Shown here piece after piece: positions 60,575 to 64,000 of a DNA stretch of 64,000 bases. Location: positions 6,815,906 through 6,879,905 of the forward strand of contig OZ023199.1 of NCBI GenBank assembly GCA_963995505.1, read 5' to 3'. Each line of letters starts with the position of its first letter. Position 1 is the first letter of the stretch. The notes under the pieces are model-generated. The model was not told the origin of the DNA and did no database searches. It saw only the letters and a list, made by a program, of their open reading frames with translations. Position numbers and translations under genes: made by a program. This DNA is from Hypericum androsaemum. Lineage: Eukaryota > Streptophyta > Magnoliopsida > Malpighiales > Hypericaceae.

Positions 60575-63527
60575 TGGTAGCAATTGAAAGCATAAGGAGG
60601 ACGCTGGGTGCGAATAGCTCGACCTGGCCGGTTGGCGATCCCTGTAATGGAAGGATATTCGGCGAAGCCTGTGACAATGTTGATGCGAGCGTTGTATGTG
60701 ACTGCACCATTTATGGAAATGGCACCTGCCATATCACCCACCTGTTAGTCCTAATAGTTTTTTTTTGGATGATAGCTAATTTAAGTTCCTTATGAATATC
60801 ATAATTTAAAAAACCGTGCTATTTATATCCATATCTCAATTATAATTTGATCCTAGAAAGAATTTTAGTTTTAGACCTTTAAAAAATATTTAGTTTTAGC
60901 CAACTAGAAAAGTTGTAGCAAGACCCTAATTTTAGTCGAGTGCCAACACAGTCACCGGCCACTCACAGTTTAGTAAAGGATGCTGTTTCCGCTCAATGTT
61001 TTTTTTTTCAAATTCACCCCTAAAATTATTAATTTTTTGTAATTGCATCAACTTTTTCATTAGGCTCCAAAAGAAGATGATATTTACCCAACTAAAATTT
61101 AGTCAATTCAAAATTTCATACTATTATAACATTGTTAACTTAATTACACTAGACAAAATTTCTGAATTCACCCCTCGACCAACGATGTGAGCTAGTAAAA
61201 GAATTGGACTACTTTATTGCATCTGTATCCAATGTTTGAACTGAATTCGAATCTCGAATCTTTCCTGTTAAGATTTGTCCTAAATTATAACTAGGTTCAT
61301 ACTCCATTTCTATTATATAAATATATATATTAGGCTTGCCTTATATAAATAAGAAGACATGCATAGTCTACTCAGAGGTTCATTGGTCTTGGCTTGCTTT
61401 ACATAGTATACTCAGGGATTTGGGCTCGAGGCATAGCTTCGCCTATGGCTTTATGTATTTTCATATATTATAAGTGATGATCCTCTCTGTCTCGTGGATG
61501 TAGGCCTTTCGCCAACGTATATCATGTATCCTCTATCCTCTCATATCTCTACTACTATTTATTATAGATATCTAAACATTAATGTTTTTGATCTGGCTGC
61601 CTTAAGATCTCTATTTTTTTATTGAATACTACAAAAGCATGATTCAGCCATGTTAGAATTTGGCTTGACTTGACATAATAGTATAGACACGAAATTTAGA
61701 CTCGAAACATAGTCTCACATATGACCTATGTATACTTTTTTAAGTAAGAATTTTATAGCTCCATAATTATGTACAAAAATCACCTGAGAGCACTTGCTCT
61801 AACTGTATAAAGAATGGGTATGAGTTTTGTTTAGAATGATCAGGGTTCAACTTTATTGTGAAAAAGATTCTATTTAACAAGAACCATATCGGCATAGACA
61901 AGAAGTCTAGCGGGAATTACAGACCTAATAGTGCAAATTTAAAATTGGATTAATCAAGCATTAGATACTTATGTATGATTATATTCTCGCATATAATAAA
62001 TATAGTAATGGTGATCTCGGACACGTGTATATAGATCTTTCGACAAAACCAAATATATTGCGTAACATGTATTTTTCTATATCTCTACTACTATTTATTA
62101 TGAGTGTTTATATTTCTGCTGCCTAATAAGTCAAGAATTAGTTTATTAAGTTAGCTGATATTTACATTGGGTAAGTTGATAACAGGTGCCTCAAAGGGCT
62201 GAGTTTTGCGGGCTCCTTGCCGCCAGAACTAGCCAACCTCTCGCATCTCGAATTCGTGTAAGGACAGGCACACAACATTTTTATCTTTGCACTTTCATGA
62301 AGTGTCTCTTACGACGAAACTATCTTACTTTGCAGTGATCTAACTCGCAATTATTTGTCTGGGCCAATTCCCCTACAATGGGCTTCCTTGAAAAATCTGA
62401 GTGTCTTGTACGTTATTCATCCATTTGCGTATTTAACATTCTGGCTTTCTTAATATTAAGATTATCACATTACTAGTTGCAATAGTTGTCAAAATCCCCG
62501 CAAATATCGACTTAATGGGCATCGTTTGAAGAGATATGTTGAGATTATGACATTGCTTAGTTGCAAGAATAAAAATTGCTTAGTTACATTGATTATTACA
62601 TTGCTTAGCTTACATTGCTTCAGATTTTAGAATGAATATAGAGATTCCAATAGTTAATGAAAAGTTGTATATATGAACTAATCTATATCGGTCATAAAAA
62701 TCTTGCAGATCACTCGCTGCCAATCGGTTGACAGGAAATATTCCGAAGGGCTTGAGCAGATTTAGGAGCCTCGCTAACTTGTAGGTCATGTTGGTAACAT
62801 GCTTTTAATTTCGATTCCTGATTAATGATTTTCTGTTAAATAGTGCAGTTGACAATAAGATGAATTGTGTTTGTTATAAAACGAACGCAAGTTCACATGA
62901 TACCCCATATATGTTAAGATATATTTGACATGTTAAAATAATCTTAAGTGATTTAATTTATTGTACATATCAATAAGATGTATCTTCATTTCTGGTAAAT
63001 ATCTTGAAAATTTTTCAAGATTATGTGTGCTTGACCGAAGAAATTTCAAGATGAGTGACCTCCTGATAAATTTCTTAGTGTGCGTATTAGTGAGGACAAA
63101 ATACTCTAGAAAAATCTCGTGTTGGTCTATAAAAATAGTCGTTCAGACCATGAGACATTACACATACATATTTTGTTGTCAACGCATTTTAAATTATGTT
63201 CTTTTATGTGATTGTTCTATTAACTAAAAGATTTGTTGATTTTTGGAAACATGAAATTCCTCATAGGAGCATTGAGGCTAACCAGTTCAGTGGTACCATC
63301 CCTGATGAGCTTGGGTCTATGGTTAACTTAACGAAGTTGTAATTTTCTATTCTTAACTCTCTAAGTTATTTTCTGGCTATCCATCTTTGGTTCAAAATTG
63401 TAGTTTCTGTTGATTCTTTTATTGACTTTTTTTTCCTTTTCTGATATTCTCCCAGTATACTTTCCTCTAATCAGTTGGAGGGACCCTTGCCGGAGACGCT
63501 TGCGCTTCTAACAAAATTGACAGAATT
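60575..63527 (+). CDS. LRR-malectin receptor-like kinase paralogue (gene 2), exons 2-7; runs off the right edge
   Basis: The exons are 60575-60743, 62186-62257, 62336-62407, 62709-62780, 63267-63338 and 63456-63527, all phase-compatible with no stop. They encode VVAIESIRRTLGANSSTWPV, a CDC-containing cap ending in HITHL, and five 72-base LRRs (for example [38 protein letters not shown] and SSNQLEGPLPETLALLTK). Each aligns exon-for-exon with gene 1 and is on the opposite strand, so the two genes are head to head. The exon equivalent to the broken one in gene 1 is intact here (72 bases). The malectin and kinase parts would lie beyond position 64000. In this window the gene lacks a start, signal peptide or promoter in the right orientation. 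Confidence 0.85.
60744..62185 (+). other. Gene 2 intron 2, no feature assigned
   Basis: AT-rich intron of about 1.4 kb, corresponding to the intron at 22067-23499 of gene 1. Two similar phrases ATAGTATA(C/G)(A/T)C-like (61390 and 61690) hint at a decayed repeat. Confidence 0.4.
62896..63162 (+). mobile_element. Decayed solo Cassandra LTR in a gene 2 intron
   Basis: The segment follows the Cassandra LTR at 57710-57966 from TGATACCCCATATATG to GAGACATTACA: TTAAGTGATTTAATTT, CAATAAGATG, a 5S-like GTGTGCTTGACCGAAG and GATGAGTGACCTCCTGATAA, then GTGAGGACAAAATAC. It is much more diverged than the 57.7 kb copy. Gene 1 lacks it at the matching intron (21295-21473), so it arrived after the duplication. 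No clear target duplication remains. Confidence 0.7.
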
Positions 63528-64000
63528 GTAATACTCTGCTGTATTTTGCTTGTGATTATATATATATATATTCTTTTTGGGGGTAAATAACGAACAAAAT
63601 TATATTTTCGGTAGAAAAATATTCGTCATTTTTTAATGGTCCTTATGATTATATATATATTTTTTGTAAATATAGAACTAAAATTTTTTTGGGTAGAAAA
63701 ATGTTCGTGTTTTTGAATGATCTTTGTGATTATATATGCATTTTGATGCATTGCTAAAGTGGTCCTTCATTTAAGATTTTTAAGTCAACTCATGCAAGAG
63801 TCCGAGGAAAAGGAAAGATCATTTCTGTGCTGAAATCAATAAGTGGGATCTATATGAAGAAGAAAACAATAGTTGATAAATCATGAACTCTCACATATTA
63901 TTGAAACCAAAAATAGGCCTCTTGACCCAATTATTTAACATTGAGCTCCGTCAAGTAGTTTCTCATATACATGTGACATGAAACCTATGTCTCACTAGAA
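63528..64000 (+). other. Gene 2 intron, runs off the window
   Basis: Starts with the GTAATA donor after exon 7. Contains two similar stretches around GATTATATATATATATT (63550 and 63645), a small local duplication. The next LRR exon is not reached. Confidence 0.5.

Overview
The window is nuclear DNA of a flowering plant, most likely a eudicot. It is AT-rich, has spliced genes with 72-base leucine-rich-repeat exons, and is full of plant transposable elements (Ty1-copia, Ty3-gypsy, Cassandra TRIM, L1-type LINEs, hAT, MULE-like and SINE). I cannot name the species. There is no sign of a prokaryotic or organellar segment.

Two host genes frame the window, and they are paralogues. Gene 1 (1810-24438, minus) is an LRR-malectin receptor-like kinase of the LRR-RLK VIII type. 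I resolve 24 exons: signal peptide, N-terminal cysteine-containing exon, a row of LRR exons, malectin domain, transmembrane helix and complete kinase. Splice phases agree across all exons except around the poorly resolved exon near 7695. The third LRR-region exon (21642-21712) is 71 bases instead of 72, a one-base deletion that breaks the frame. Its introns are loaded with transposons: a solo LTR carrying a SINE (5.5-6.8 kb), a deleted copia element (8.6-10.7 kb), a LINE tail (12.6-13.5 kb), a 3 kb hAT element (16.1-19.1 kb) and a copia end (20.6-21.2 kb). Gene 2 (60575 to beyond 63527, plus) has intact exons 2-7 of the same gene, in head-to-head orientation to gene 1. Its first exon (59032-59131) lies on the opposite strand, so an inversion has cut off the signal-peptide exon and promoter.

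The 34 kb between the two genes is a transposon island. From left to right: LINE-A (24.7-30.7 kb, minus) split by a solo gypsy LTR; a truncated Athila-like gypsy gag/protease relic (30.7-33.3 kb); a MULE-like element (33.8-35.0 kb); a retroposon with poly(A) and a 10-base target duplication (35.5-36.4 kb); a second MULE-like element (36.5-37.6 kb); a foldback element whose arms carry tRNA-like sequence (38.1-39.4 kb); a hAT-type MITE (39.6-40.4 kb); LINE-B (41.4-46.6 kb, minus) split by a deleted copia element (42.8-46.0 kb); a second copy of the retroposon family (47.8-48.8 kb); and finally a nested stack.

The nested stack (49.1-58.9 kb) is the most striking structure. LINE-C ORF1 is interrupted by a Cassandra TRIM, whose LTRs contain 5S-rRNA-derived sequence. 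A 1.1 kb solo LTR has entered the Cassandra left LTR inside its 5S region. A young, complete CRM-like Ty3-gypsy element (50897-57698) has entered the Cassandra internal domain. Target duplications support each step. The CRM-like element has an uninterrupted 1595-residue gag-pol frame that runs into its own 3' LTR, and LTRs differing at only three positions that I could find. A second, decayed Cassandra LTR lies in an intron of gene 2.

No system of a wholly new kind is claimed. The points that deserve checking are the nested Cassandra/CRM stack, the inverted first exon of gene 2, the one-base deletion in gene 1, and the tRNA-armed foldback.
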